Assembly (NCBI GenBank): GCA_016710785.1
Contig: JADJUE010000004.1
Location: 1-64,000, forward strand
Length of the DNA: 64,000 bases
Source: Candidatus Epilinea brevis
GTDB taxonomy: Bacteria > Chloroflexota > Anaerolineae > Epilineales > Epilineaceae
Direction of reading: 5' to 3'
Numbering within the stretch: position 1 is the stretch's first letter; each line of letters opens with the position of its first letter. The notes below the pieces were generated by a model. It was not told the origin of the DNA and did no database searches. It saw nothing but the letters and a program-made list of their open reading frames with translations. Below, piece after piece: positions 25,320 through 34,900 of the stretch. A program made the position numbers and the translations under genes.

Positions 25320-25760
25320 GACCTAAGCGGTGAGCTGCACATTCTGTGCAAGTTGGTCCGTTGCCCGGCCCTTGACAATCTGCTGTCCTGGCCCCTCGAC
25401 CGCGGTGCCCGACCCGATCACTCTCGGTGGCGTCGGGGGTCACCACCGCGATCCGGTCGTGATCGTAATCGTGATCGCCCGGTCATCCCCTGGTTGCGTC
25501 GATACATTCGCTCCAGCGAATTGAGATAATTCGCTTAAGAGCATTTGCCTATTTCGCTTAAGCGGATTATCTCGATTCGCTTAAGGGAATATCTACCGGT
25601 AACCAGGCGTTCACCTGAGGCGCACAACGAGTAAGACGCGCCTGAGCCTATAGGACGCTGGGTATCTCTCCCGCGGTTCGCGCATCGATCGGGCTGCCCG
25701 CTACGCTGTCGACCTCGAGGAGCCGCCGCGACGCCGCGCAACGCCTCAAGCCTCGACCAC
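25320..25760. other. Gene-free stretch, 441 bases
   Basis: No supported gene. The left 180 bases look like decayed DNA. The only structure is the inverted repeat at 25517-25579. The right part adjoins the 3' end of the minus-strand propeller gene. Confidence 0.5.
25517..25579. repeat. AT-rich inverted repeat built on TTCGCTTAAG
   Basis: CGAATTGAGATAATTCGCTT then AAG (25517-25539) and CTTAAGCGGATTATCTCGAT then TCG (25557-25579) are complementary at 21 of 23 positions, around a 17-base centre. TTCGCTTAAG occurs three times in the same orientation (25530, 25554, 25576). It is strongly AT-rich in a high-GC setting. It could be a recombinase attachment site, an operator or a hairpin; no T-run marks it as a simple terminator. 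Confidence 0.55.
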
Positions 25761-27059
25761 TCAGCGCCGCAGCCCCGGGAGAAACACCAGCCCTGGCGGC
25801 TCCGCTGACTCCGGCGGGCCGAAGCGCACCAGCCCACCAGTGCCCCCCAGCCACAGCTGCCCGCTCTTGTCCGTGAGCATCGCCCGCACCGGCGTGGAAG
25901 GTAGCCCCAGGGCCGCGGCGTCCCATTGCCACCAGTCGCTCGCCCAGCGCAGAGCCACCTCGCCGCGGTTGGAACCCAACCAGAGCGCCGCCACGCCGCC
26001 CAACTGGCCGCGGGCGCCCGCCGTGAGGCGCGGGGCACGGCGCGGCGCGGCCAGCACCGGGCAGTCCGTCAACTCCTCCTGCTCCCAGGCCGCCGTCGCC
26101 CCGTTCCAGGTGGCCAGCAGCTGCAGTTCGCGGATGCCGGTCCGTTCCTGAAGCTCCACCCATAGCGGCACCTGCGGCCCCCCCAGCGGACCGCGCCAGG
26201 CGCCCGTGGCGTAGCCCGCGTTGCGCAGTTGGCCCATCTCGGGAGGACCCAGCAGCGGGTAGTCGAGCACCTGGTCCAGCGGCGGGCGCAAGGCGGAGCC
26301 GGGCGCCAAGGCCCAGGCGTCCGATCCCCAGCTCATGAGGGAATGACGTCCGGCCCCCAACTGCTCGGCCGCGGCGGAAGGCGCCAGGGCCAGCACCTGC
26401 TGGCGCGGGCCCTCGGGCCCGAAGGCGCGCAGCCCGTCCTCGACGCAGGCCGCCGGGTCGCTGCAGCCCTCGCGCTGCAGGCGGTAGGGAACCCACAGGT
26501 TGCCCCGGCCATCGATCAGGGTGTCCCAGCCGTAATCCAGGCGCGCCGTGCCCAGGGTCCCGTCGCGGGCCAGCACCGTCCAGCGGCGACCGTCATGGTA
26601 GGACGGCCCCACCCAGACCCGGCCGCCGGCGTCCACCGACCACAGGCCTTCCAAGCTGCCCAGCTTGCGGATCAGAGCCAGGTTCGCTTCGACCACCGTA
26701 CGGATGGGAGCCGGCTGGACCATGGTCTCGCCAGAAGGCCGCAGGGCGGCAACCCGCGGCTCATCCGCGCCGTCGGCACCGTCCAGGCGAACCCAGATGC
26801 CGCCATCGGCGGCCTGGCTCAGCGCCTGCACCCCAGCCGAGCCCGCCGGCGCGTCAGTCCAGGGTCGCCAAGCCCAGTCCGTCGGCCAGGGCTCGTCCGG
26901 CGCCGGCTGCGCCGAGGCGCCTGTCACCGCTAGGACCAGGGCCAGCAGGACGATGGCCCACAGGACTGCGGCCCACAGGACACCGGCCGGCAGCCGGCGA
27001 TCCAGCGCCGACGCAGGCCCGAGCCCCCCTGGTCCGATAAGGCGCGGCGCACCGCTCAA
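25761..27059 (-). CDS. Secreted propeller-like protein, paralogue of the adjacent gene's C-terminal half
   Basis: A 432-residue exported protein. An N-terminal extension precedes a hydrophobic signal (LWAAVLWAIVLLALVLAVTG, about residues 29-48). The rest aligns with residues ~560-959 of the gene at 27056-29935: ALSQAADGGIWVRLDG with LARAADGTVWCLLRG, WSVDAGGRVWVGPSYHDGR with WETDPAGRIWVGGAYYNGR, DYPLLGPPEMGQLRNAGYAT with LYPLLGPPPRGGLRNAGEAT, and DKSGQLWLGGTGGLVRF near the end. The 'DGxxWxG' pattern recalls two-component-regulator propeller blades. Its ATG overlaps the stop of the upstream gene (ATGA), so the two are translationally coupled. Function unknown. Confidence 0.75.
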   Translation of the reverse strand: MSGAPRLIGPGGLGPASALDRRLPAGVLWAAVLWAIVLLALVLAVTGASAQPAPDEPWPTDWAWRPWTDAPAGSAGVQALSQAADGGIWVRLDGADGADEPRVAALRPSGETMVQPAPIRTVVEANLALIRKLGSLEGLWSVDAGGRVWVGPSYHDGRRWTVLARDGTLGTARLDYGWDTLIDGRGNLWVPYRLQREGCSDPAACVEDGLRAFGPEGPRQQVLALAPSAAAEQLGAGRHSLMSWGSDAWALAPGSALRPPLDQVLDYPLLGPPEMGQLRNAGYATGAWRGPLGGPQVPLWVELQERTGIRELQLLATWNGATAAWEQEELTDCPVLAAPRRAPRLTAGARGQLGGVAALWLGSNRGEVALRWASDWWQWDAAALGLPSTPVRAMLTDKSGQLWLGGTGGLVRFGPPESAEPPGLVFLPGLRR

Positions 27060-29935
27060 CGGCGGACAGTCCCCAGCCAGGGCAGGTGGATCGCGCGCTG
27101 GCCGCTGAAGTCCTGGCCGTCGAAGGCAAAGAGCCCTTCCGCGGTGGCCAACAACACCGTCTGGCCGTTGGCCGCCATCTGCAGGCCGCGGATCCGCGGA
27201 TCACCGCCGCCGGTCAACGGCACCTGGGCCTTCAGCCAAAGCGTGCCCCGCCGCCCCACCAGGAAGCCGCCGTCCGTGCCCAGCCACAACGTGCCGTCGG
27301 GGGCTTCCACCGCCGCCGTCACCCGCTGCCCGGCCTCCACCAAGGCGGTCAGCGGCGACCCCGAACCCGTCAGGTCTTCGGTGGCCGACCACCGTCGGCC
27401 GATCGCGTCCCAGGCGTTGCGGTACACCCGCAACCGCGGACCCGCCAGGCGCTGCTCCTCTATCCAAGTGATGACCTGCAGTCCCTGGCCGTTGCGGTAG
27501 GAAGCCGTGGCCTCACCGGCATTGCGCAGTCCGCCGCGCGGCGGTGGGCCCAGAAGCGGGTACAGGATGGGCGTGGCGTCCGGCAGCAGGTAGAGCGCCT
27601 GGCTGGTGACCGCCAGCACCTCGGCGCCCTGATCCGTGGCTGACTGGCCCGCGAGGCGGCTGCGGGGGCCTGTCACAGGCCCCAGGTGCAACAGCTGCAC
27701 GCCCTCAGGGCTTCCAGTGGCGCCGCTCAGGTCGATCCCCGTCGCCTGGCCACCCGCCTGGTCCACCAGGCGCAGGCCGCGCGCCCCGCAGCCCTGTGGC
27801 CGCTGGCAGTCCACGGTGGCTTCCTGGGGCACCCACACCCGGCCGTCGGCGGCCATGACGCTGCGGTCCCCGGCGCGCAGGATGCCGGAGGGCTGCGGTT
27901 CATCGGGCAGGGCCTGGAACCAGATCCGCCCGTTGTAGTAGGCGCCGCCCACCCAGATGCGCCCGGCCGGATCGGTCTCCCAGAAGCCGGCAACGCTGCC
28001 TCCGCGGATCAGGCCCAGGAAGTCCGCCTCCACGGCGGATCGGCGATCGTTGAACTGCCGCACCGCGCCGCCCGGTTCCAGGGCCACCAGCCGTCCGCCG
28101 CGCGGCCCGCGCAAGAGGCACCAGACCGTTCCGTCCGCCGCCCGGGCCAGGCGTACCAGGTCTGCCGCGTCGCCCAGGCTGTCGTTGTCGATCAGGCGCC
28201 GCCAGCCCGACTTGGGATCCGGCCGCGGACCGCTGCGGGGCGGGGCCGTGGCCGGCAGCGGCGGCAGCAGGGGCTCCGTGGGCGCCGGGGTGGCCGTCGG
28301 CGGCGGGCCATCGGTGGCAGTCGGCGTGCCCGGCTCGGGGCTCGGGCTCGCCGTGTCGGTGGCCCGCGGCGGGAGGGTCGCACTCGCCGTGGGCGTGGCC
28401 TGCTCAGGACCCGCGGCGCCGATGCGCAGCCAGGGCGCCCCGATCTCCTTGGCCAGGGCGTCGGCGGCCAGGGCCTCGTAATCCGCCACGACCACGCGAC
28501 CCGCCACCCGTCGCAGCAGATGCGCCGTGGCCACCACCGGCAGGTCGGCGGATACCGTGGCCCAGAGCGCGGCATGGCCGTCCAGTTTGCCGAACAGGGT
28601 CTCGTCGCTCAGGTCCAGGGTCGCCGAGCCGCCCGGCGGCAGGTCCACCGCCGCCACGGCCAGGGCCTTGCGGCTGCCCGGCTCGTACAAGGCCACCTGA
28701 GCCTTGGTCAGGCTCTGGTCCTGGGCGCCGGCCACCGTGATCCATGCCGCGTGGTCGGCGTCCGGCGGCCAGAAGTAGGGCAGGATGAGGTCCGTGCCTT
28801 CGGGGCGCCAGCCCGTAGCCGAGCGCGCCTTGCCGGCGGGCCATTGGGTGACGGTGGCGCCGCTGATCTCCCCGCTGAGGCGCAATCGACCGGTGTAGGT
28901 GCCCGCCGCCACCTTGGCCGCCTCAAGGTCCAGGCCCTCGCTGGCGCCCGCCGCGATCTGACCGAGGTTCACCGCCGGCTCGGCCTTGCCCTCCGGATCC
29001 AGCAGGATGAGCGTGCCGCCTGCCGGGCCGCCGGTGGCCACCAGGTCCAGACGGCTGCTGCCTTGGCCCAGACCGCGGGCCAGCAGCGCGGAGCCGCCCG
29101 TGCTGCGCATGAGCGCTCGCGAACGCAAGGCCGGCAGTCGCGGCGGACTCACCGCGCCCTGGCCTAGCCCCCAGGCCCAGCGGTCGGGCAGCGGATGGCC
29201 CAGGGCCAGACCCAGCACCACTTGCCGGGCGACGACCCGCGCCGCACCGATCGGCTTTCCGGTCTGGGCGCCAAGCTGGCCCACCGCCATGTCCACGGCC
29301 GACCGCGGCGCGATCGTCGCCCGGCAGGCCGGACAGCTGAGCGGGCTGCCGTCGGGCGCCAGAAGCTCCAGGGAGACGTCGACCGGCGCGGCCCCAGGGT
29401 TCATGAGCATCAGGCTGGCCGCGCCGTCGTCCGCCGCGTCGCCGCTCCAGCGCGGCAGCCAGAGTTCGGTGGCCGCTTCCGGCTGGGTCTGGCCCAGGTA
29501 GGCCGACAGGCCGCCGCCCGACAAGGTCTCTTCGGTCAGCACCAAGGCCGCGAAGGCGGCGCCGCTGCCGGAGACGATGCCGGATGCCCGGCAGTCGCCC
29601 GGCAGTCCGGAGGTGCCCGGATCGCTGAGGTCCACCATGGCCATGCCGCCCGGCGCCAGCACGCGGCTGTCGATGTCGATCCGTCCGGTCTTGCCGGCGC
29701 AGCCTTCACTGAAGCCGGTCAAGGCCAGCGACGCCTCCCCGGAAGAAGGCCCCGGGTTGAGCAGCACCAGCAGGGAGGCGTCCCGACCGTCAGGCGTCTG
29801 CGCCCGCTGGCGCAAGAGCCGCGGGCTCAGCGCCAGGCCCAGGGCGGCGACGGCCGCCAGCAGGAGGGTGGCGCGCACGACGCCGTTGGGATGGGCGGCG
29901 AGGCGCCGTGGGTCGGGCGGTCTGGTCCGTGGCAT
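27056..29935 (-). CDS. Large secreted protein: N-terminal Ala/Gly-rich strand domains, TP-rich linker, C-terminal propeller
   Basis: 959 residues. A signal/anchor spans about residues 20-38 (VRATLLLAAVAALGLALSP). Residues 45-490 contain repeated beta-sandwich-like units: SLLVLLNPGPSSGEASLALT, ASLMLMNPGAAPVDVSLELL, and the DLSDPGTSG and DLSDETLFG turns. The 'NPG' motif suggests adhesin- or immunoglobulin-like strands. Residues ~510-550 form a Thr/Pro-rich linker (PEQATPTASATLPPRATDTA). Residues ~560-959 are the propeller-like domain shared with the downstream gene. The Thr-Pro linker is typical of exported Chloroflexota proteins. It starts at ATG 29935, just inside a divergent region that contains the large palindrome. 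A cell-surface role is inferred. Confidence 0.75.
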   Translation of the reverse strand: MPRTRPPDPRRLAAHPNGVVRATLLLAAVAALGLALSPRLLRQRAQTPDGRDASLLVLLNPGPSSGEASLALTGFSEGCAGKTGRIDIDSRVLAPGGMAMVDLSDPGTSGLPGDCRASGIVSGSGAAFAALVLTEETLSGGGLSAYLGQTQPEAATELWLPRWSGDAADDGAASLMLMNPGAAPVDVSLELLAPDGSPLSCPACRATIAPRSAVDMAVGQLGAQTGKPIGAARVVARQVVLGLALGHPLPDRWAWGLGQGAVSPPRLPALRSRALMRSTGGSALLARGLGQGSSRLDLVATGGPAGGTLILLDPEGKAEPAVNLGQIAAGASEGLDLEAAKVAAGTYTGRLRLSGEISGATVTQWPAGKARSATGWRPEGTDLILPYFWPPDADHAAWITVAGAQDQSLTKAQVALYEPGSRKALAVAAVDLPPGGSATLDLSDETLFGKLDGHAALWATVSADLPVVATAHLLRRVAGRVVVADYEALAADALAKEIGAPWLRIGAAGPEQATPTASATLPPRATDTASPSPEPGTPTATDGPPPTATPAPTEPLLPPLPATAPPRSGPRPDPKSGWRRLIDNDSLGDAADLVRLARAADGTVWCLLRGPRGGRLVALEPGGAVRQFNDRRSAVEADFLGLIRGGSVAGFWETDPAGRIWVGGAYYNGRIWFQALPDEPQPSGILRAGDRSVMAADGRVWVPQEATVDCQRPQGCGARGLRLVDQAGGQATGIDLSGATGSPEGVQLLHLGPVTGPRSRLAGQSATDQGAEVLAVTSQALYLLPDATPILYPLLGPPPRGGLRNAGEATASYRNGQGLQVITWIEEQRLAGPRLRVYRNAWDAIGRRWSATEDLTGSGSPLTALVEAGQRVTAAVEAPDGTLWLGTDGGFLVGRRGTLWLKAQVPLTGGGDPRIRGLQMAANGQTVLLATAEGLFAFDGQDFSGQRAIHLPWLGTVRR

Positions 29936-30053
29936 GGGCTGCGGTCGCTTTCGATGGCTCCGGCGTCCGGATGGGCCGCGAGGTACAGGGCGAATGCCTC
30001 GTGCTTGAGAACGCGGGCATCCCGCAGCCGTTACTGCGGGCTATGGCGGCGCC

Positions 30054-30300
30054 GGGTTGACCCCAGGGCAATCGCATCAAATGCCATTGGGTGATCGTAG
30101 GGGCGGGTCTGCCGGGCGTTGGGACGCGCCGTCACCATGCACCCTCATCCCGGCTGGCTCGCCCTCGGTCAACGTGAATCCAGGGCGAGCCAGCCGGGAC
30201 CTGCCAATTGGCATGCGGCGTATCCCATCGCCCGGCAGACCCGCCCCTACGATATGGCCTCGCCGGATGACGTTTGATGCGATTGCCCTAGGGTTGACCC
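30054..30300. repeat. Nested palindromic element flanked by a 10-bp direct repeat
   Basis: Three perfect inverted pairs are nested: AGGGCAATCGCATCAAA (30065-30081) with 30273-30289, a 25-bp pair (30094-30118 with 30229-30253, containing GTAGGGGCGGGTCTGCC), and TCCCGGCTGGCTCGCCCT (30148-30165) with 30182-30199. The whole 225-bp element could fold into one long hairpin. GGGTTGACCC occurs directly on each side (30054-30063 and 30291-30300), like a target-site duplication. It sits between two divergent genes (29935 and 30330), so the plus-strand gene's promoter must lie in or beside it. The rest of 29936-30329 holds no gene. Confidence 0.8.
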
Positions 30301-30329
30301 GAGCCGAAAGGCTCGGCTAAAGTCTCGCC

Positions 30330-31415
30330 GTGACCCAGACCCATGACGACGCCCCTCGCCCCGCAGCGCCTGTCGACGGCTCGAGCCCCCCAGGCATCTG
30401 GCCCGAACTGAGCGTCGTGGTGCCGATGTACAACGAGGCGGACAACGTGGCGACGTTCTACGAGCGGACGCGCGCCGTGCTGGACGGGCTCGGGCTCTCG
30501 TGGGAGATCGTCTGCGTCGACGACGGCAGCCGGGATGACACCTTGCTGCAGCTGATCGCCCTGCATCGCCGCGATCCACGGGTGAAGGTGGTCGAGTTGG
30601 CGCGCAACTTCGGCAAGGAGATCGCCCTCACCGCCGGCCTCGACGCCGCCGGAGGACAGGCCGTGGTCCCCATCGACGCCGACCTGCAGGATCCGCCCGA
30701 ACTCATCCCCACGATGGTCGAGCGCTGGCGCGAGGGCTATGATGTCGTGTTCGCCACTCGCACCGAGCGCATGGGTGAGAGCTGGCTCAAGCAACAGACC
30801 GCGGCCACCTTCTACCGCCTGATGGAGCGGCTCTCGGAAGTCCCCATCCCGCCCAACACGGGCGACTTCCGTCTGATGAGCCGCCCCGCGGTGGACGCCC
30901 TCAGGGGTGTCAGGGAGCGCAACCGCTTCATGAAGGGCATCTTCGCCTGGGTGGGATTCCGCCAGACCCAGCTGCCCTACCGCCGCGATGCGCGCCACGC
31001 CGGCGAGACCAAGTGGAACTGGTGGAGCCTCACCCGCCTGGCCATCGAGGGCATCACGTCCTTCAGCAGCGCGCCCTTGCAGCTGGCCACATGGATGGGC
31101 CTGGCCGTCAGCGCCCTGGCCTTCGCCTATGCCCTGCACCGCGTGGTCATCACCCTGCTGCGCGGACCCGATGTGCCGGGCTACCCCTCGCTGCTGGTGG
31201 TGATCCTCTTCCTGGGCGGGGTCCAGCTCATCACCTTGGGGATCATCGGCGAGTACATCGGCCGGATCTACCAGGAGGTCAAGCAGCGTCCGCTCTACCT
31301 CGTCCGCCGGCGCTACGGCCAGGTGGCGGAACCGCCTTTTGTCCAGACGCCCCCCCTGCGCATGACGGCGATCGACGGCTCCGTTGCCGCCGTCCGGGCC
31401 GCCGACGGCAGCTGA
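30330..31415 (+). CDS. Family 2 glycosyltransferase (GtrB/DPM1-like, polyprenyl-phosphate glycosyltransferase)
   Basis: Probably transfers a sugar from a nucleotide donor to a polyprenyl phosphate in the inner membrane. 361 residues. The catalytic domain has ELSVVVPMYNEADNVATFYE, WEIVCVDDGSRDDTL, ARNFGKEIALTAGLDAA and the metal-binding IDADLQDPPELIP (DxD-type). RDARHAGETKWNWWSLTRLA is typical of the GtrB amphipathic helix. Two C-terminal transmembrane helices follow (TWMGLAVSALAFAYALHRVV and LLVVILFLGGVQLITLGIIG), then EYIGRIYQEVKQRPLYLVRR. The start ATG follows the palindromic element closely. rlmH begins 28 bases downstream. Confidence 0.9.
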   Translation: MTQTHDDAPRPAAPVDGSSPPGIWPELSVVVPMYNEADNVATFYERTRAVLDGLGLSWEIVCVDDGSRDDTLLQLIALHRRDPRVKVVELARNFGKEIALTAGLDAAGGQAVVPIDADLQDPPELIPTMVERWREGYDVVFATRTERMGESWLKQQTAATFYRLMERLSEVPIPPNTGDFRLMSRPAVDALRGVRERNRFMKGIFAWVGFRQTQLPYRRDARHAGETKWNWWSLTRLAIEGITSFSSAPLQLATWMGLAVSALAFAYALHRVVITLLRGPDVPGYPSLLVVILFLGGVQLITLGIIGEYIGRIYQEVKQRPLYLVRRRYGQVAEPPFVQTPPLRMTAIDGSVAAVRAADGS

Positions 31416-31443
31416 GCACCAGGCCAACCCGGATCGGGTCGCC

Positions 31444-31911
31444 ATGAAGCTGCTGGTGCTGGCCATCGGCGAGTCCCCGCCAGCATGGGCGCAGGAAGCG
31501 GCGCTAGCCTACGCCGGGCGGGTCGTCGACGGCTACAGCGTGGAGCTGCGGCTGCTGCCCGCCGCCCGCCGCGCACCGACCCTGGACGCCGCTCAGGTCC
31601 GGCGTCGGGAGGCGGAGCTGCTGCGTGCAGCCACCCCAACGGGGGCATGGCGGATCGCCCTCGATGAACGCGGCCGGCCCTGGTCCACCGCTGAGCTGAC
31701 GGAGCGCCTGGCCGAATGGTCGGCCGACGGCGCCCGTCCCTGCTTCTGGATCGGTGGCGCCGATGGCTTGGATCCGACGCTGCTGGCGGAAGCCGACCTG
31801 CGTTGGTCGCTGTCGCCGTTGACCTTGCCGCATGCCCTGGCCCGGGTGGTGGTGGCCGAACAGCTGTATCGCGCCTGGAGCATTCTGCGCGGGCATCCGT
31901 ACCACCGCTGA
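31444..31911 (+). CDS. rlmH: 23S rRNA pseudouridine-1915 N3-methyltransferase RlmH
   Basis: Methylates pseudouridine 1915 in helix 69 of 23S rRNA. 155 residues from the ATG at 31444 (KLLVLAIGESPPAWAQEAAL). An upstream start in the same frame would overlap the glycosyltransferase gene. The SPOUT knot is visible in ARPCFWIGGADGLDP and LRWSLSPLTLPHALARVVVA, followed by EQLYRAWSILRGHPYHR, the usual C-terminal end of this family. The length matches the family. Confidence 0.92.
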   Translation: MKLLVLAIGESPPAWAQEAALAYAGRVVDGYSVELRLLPAARRAPTLDAAQVRRREAELLRAATPTGAWRIALDERGRPWSTAELTERLAEWSADGARPCFWIGGADGLDPTLLAEADLRWSLSPLTLPHALARVVVAEQLYRAWSILRGHPYHR

Positions 31912-31922
31912 GACCGGCGCGC

Positions 31923-31954
31923 GGCCGCGTCGGGCTGGGCTGCCCGACGCGGCC
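31923..31954. terminator. Bidirectional hairpin between convergent genes
   Basis: GGCCGCGTCGGGC (31923-31935) and GCCCGACGCGGCC (31942-31954) form a perfect 13-bp stem with a 6-base loop, between the stops of rlmH and the convergent beta-helix gene. No long T-run is present, so it may act as a weak terminator or an mRNA end-protector. Confidence 0.6.
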
Positions 31955-31963
31955 GGCGCGGCA

Positions 31964-34900
31964 TCATTCGTTCTTGCGCAGCAGCGGCAGGAAGATGCGC
32001 CGCTTGCTCGACGGGGTGGCCGAGGGCAGGGCCATCGGGCCATGCTCCACCGCGCCGATGTCGCAGCGCACCGTTCCGTCACCGTTGCCGTCCACGGGGC
32101 GTTTGGCGCCCCGCTGGTCGACCGCCAGAACGGCGTTGCCGCTCAGGTCCTTGCAGCCTGCCGGGTCACCGCCGTCCACGGCGGAGCTGCCGGGCAGCAG
32201 GTCCATGCTCAAGGTGGATCCACCGTTGTCGGCCAGGGCCAGCAAGCCCGGATCGACGTCCCGCTGGTCCCCGGTGCCGTTGATGCCGCAGCTGGAATCG
32301 CCGGACAGGTTGTAGCCCAGCGAGTTCAGGGCGCCCTGGCAGTCCGCTCCGCCTTCGCCCAGGGCGATGATGCTGTTGGCGGTGATCAAGGTGGCGCCGC
32401 GGTCCAGCTCGACTCCCGCCGCACCGCCGGTTTCGCCCTCCACCGTGCTGACCAGGTTGCGGGCCACGGTGCTGCTGACCATGCGTCCCTGACCCACGCT
32501 GAACACAGCGGCGCCCCTGAGCGCCTGGTTGGCCGTCAGCGTGCTGTTCTCCAGCAACAAGGTGCCGCTGATGGCGATGGCGCCGCCCAGGCGGGCGACA
32601 TTGTTGCGCAGGATGCCACGGCGCAGGGTCGCTTCGGCCCCGTCGAGCACCACCACGGCCCCGCCGTAGCCGCCCTGTCCCTCGCTGCCGTTGGCCTCGT
32701 TCTCGCTGAACGCGGCCCCATCGAGCATCAGGCGCCCCAGGTCCGCCACGGCGATGGCGCCGCCCTGGCGTTCGGCGCCGTTGCCCGTCAGCACGAGGCC
32801 GCTGGCCTGAACCGGCTGGCGGGCGTCGACGGCCGGCCCCACCAGCATGCCGCCCCCGTCGCGGGCCGCAGAGTTGCTGGTCAGGTTGACATCGGTCAAG
32901 GTCACCAGACTGCGGGCCAGGTGCAGGCCGCCACCGTCCAAGGTCGCCGCGTTCTGCGTGAACTGCGAGCGGCTGAGCGTCAGCCTGCCGCCATCGACGA
33001 AGAGTCCGGCGCCGCGCGCCGCGCCGTTGCGCTCCACGATCAGCTGCTCGCCGACCACTGTGGAGGCCGGTTGGTAGGCGTACAGGGCGCCACCGTTGCG
33101 GGCGACGTTGTCCGCCAAGGTGACCTGCGTCATCGTCAGATCGCCGCCGTTGTTGGTGATGGCGCCGCCAAAGCCGTAGGTGCCGGCCGCGGTGTTCTCG
33201 GTCAGCCTTGTCCCGCTGAGCTTCAGGCTGCGCCCCGGCACGGTGTCGGTGGCGTAGAGGTAGACCGCTCCGCCGACGTCAGCGCGGTTGCGCTCCATCG
33301 TCCCGCGGTTGAAGGTCACCGAACCACCGTAGCTGAAGACCGCGCCGCCCAGATCCGCGCGGTTGCCGGTGAACTGCGTGTCGTCCACCGTCACCACGCT
33401 CTCGCGAAGGTTGATGGCCCCACCGTAGCGGCCCAGGTTGCCCAACAGAACCGAGTTGCGCAAGGCCACCGTGCCGCCCTTGGCGTAGATGGCACCGCCG
33501 TCAACCGCGCTGGTGTTCTCCCGCAGCCGGCTGCCGTCTATCTCCAGGCTGCCGCCGTCATTGTGGATGGCGCCGCCGCGTGACAGGCTGACGTTGGAGA
33601 CGAAGTCGGCATTCCTCACCACCAGCCGGCCGCGGTTGAGGACCCCGCCGGCCTCCGGGCCGGAATGGTAGGAGACCAGCACGCGCTCCAGCGTGAGGTC
33701 ACCCAGGTTGCTGATGCCGGCGCCGCGGGTGAGGGTCAGCGACCGGACGGTGACCTGCGCCCCGGCGGATACCTCCAACACCGGGCCCTGGCTGTCGGCG
33801 TCAATCACGCTGTAGACGCTGCCGGCGCCAGCCAAAGTGAGGTTCTTGCTGATCTTGAGCCGCTCCTTGTAGGTGCCGGCCTTGACCGCGATGCTGCCCC
33901 CCGGCGCGGCGGCATCGATGGCCGCCTGGATGGTGGTGAAGGGACAGCCGCTGGGACAGACCTGTGCCGCGCCGGGCAGGGTCTCCGGGGTGGGCGGTAC
34001 GGGCGTCGGAGCGAGCAGGTCCGCCGAGTACTCGACGGAGCCGACGTCGCAGACGGCCTGTCCGTCGCGGTTGCCGTCGACCGGGCGGATCCGTCCGCGC
34101 TGGTCGGTGGTGAGCAAGGTATCGTCGGGGGCGCTGCAGCCGGCCGGATCGCCACCGTCGATGGCCGGGCTGTCGGCGCGCAGGTCATGGGTGGCCAGCA
34201 TGCCGCCGTTGTCCGCCAGGGGCTGGATGCGCGGGTCGATGTTGACGCGATCCTTCTCGCCGCTGAAGCTGCAGGAGTTGCCGCTGTCGATGTTATGGCC
34301 CTCGGACACGATGGTACCGAAGCAGCTGCCGCCGGCATTGTCGGCCATGAGCGTGTTGCGCAGGCGAACGCGGTCGAACTCCGTCTCCGCCGGCGCCAGG
34401 CTGAACAGGGCGCCGAAGCCTCCGGAATTGTTGGCAAAGGTGACGTTGGTGATCAGCATCGCCCCGGAGTTCACGTAGACCGCCGAGCCGCCGAAATCGG
34501 CCCGGTTGCCCGACAAGGTGCTGTTGGAGAGGATCGTCACGTCGCCGAACTGGTAGACCGCGCCGCCGTTCTCGCCGGAGCTGTTGCCGGTGAAGGTGCT
34601 GCGCTGCACGTAGCTGAATCCGGCGCTGTAGAGCCCGCCGCCGCGCCCGGTGCCCACATCGTTGTCCTTCAGCAGCAAGGTGTCCACGTTCAGGCGCGCC
34701 GTGGCGCCGTTGAAGATGCCGCCACCGAACTGCGCCGCGGCGTTGCCTTCCACCGTCGTCCGGACCAGGCTGGCGATGCCGTAGGCGTTGAGCAGGCCGC
34801 CGCCCAGCTCGGCCTTGTTGCCCTTGATGGTGACGTCGCTGAGGGTGATGGACCCGCCATAGTTGAAGATGCCGCCGCCGAATCCTGTCGCCGGATCGGT

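Noticed and set aside
25517..25579. A XerC/XerD dif site
   Set aside because: The arms do not fit the 11-6-11 dif layout and the XerD-side consensus is absent, so only a generic inverted repeat is claimed.
30054..30300. The large palindrome as a transcription terminator
   Set aside because: It lies between two divergent gene starts, so no transcript should need to end there. It is far longer than a terminator and is flanked by direct repeats.
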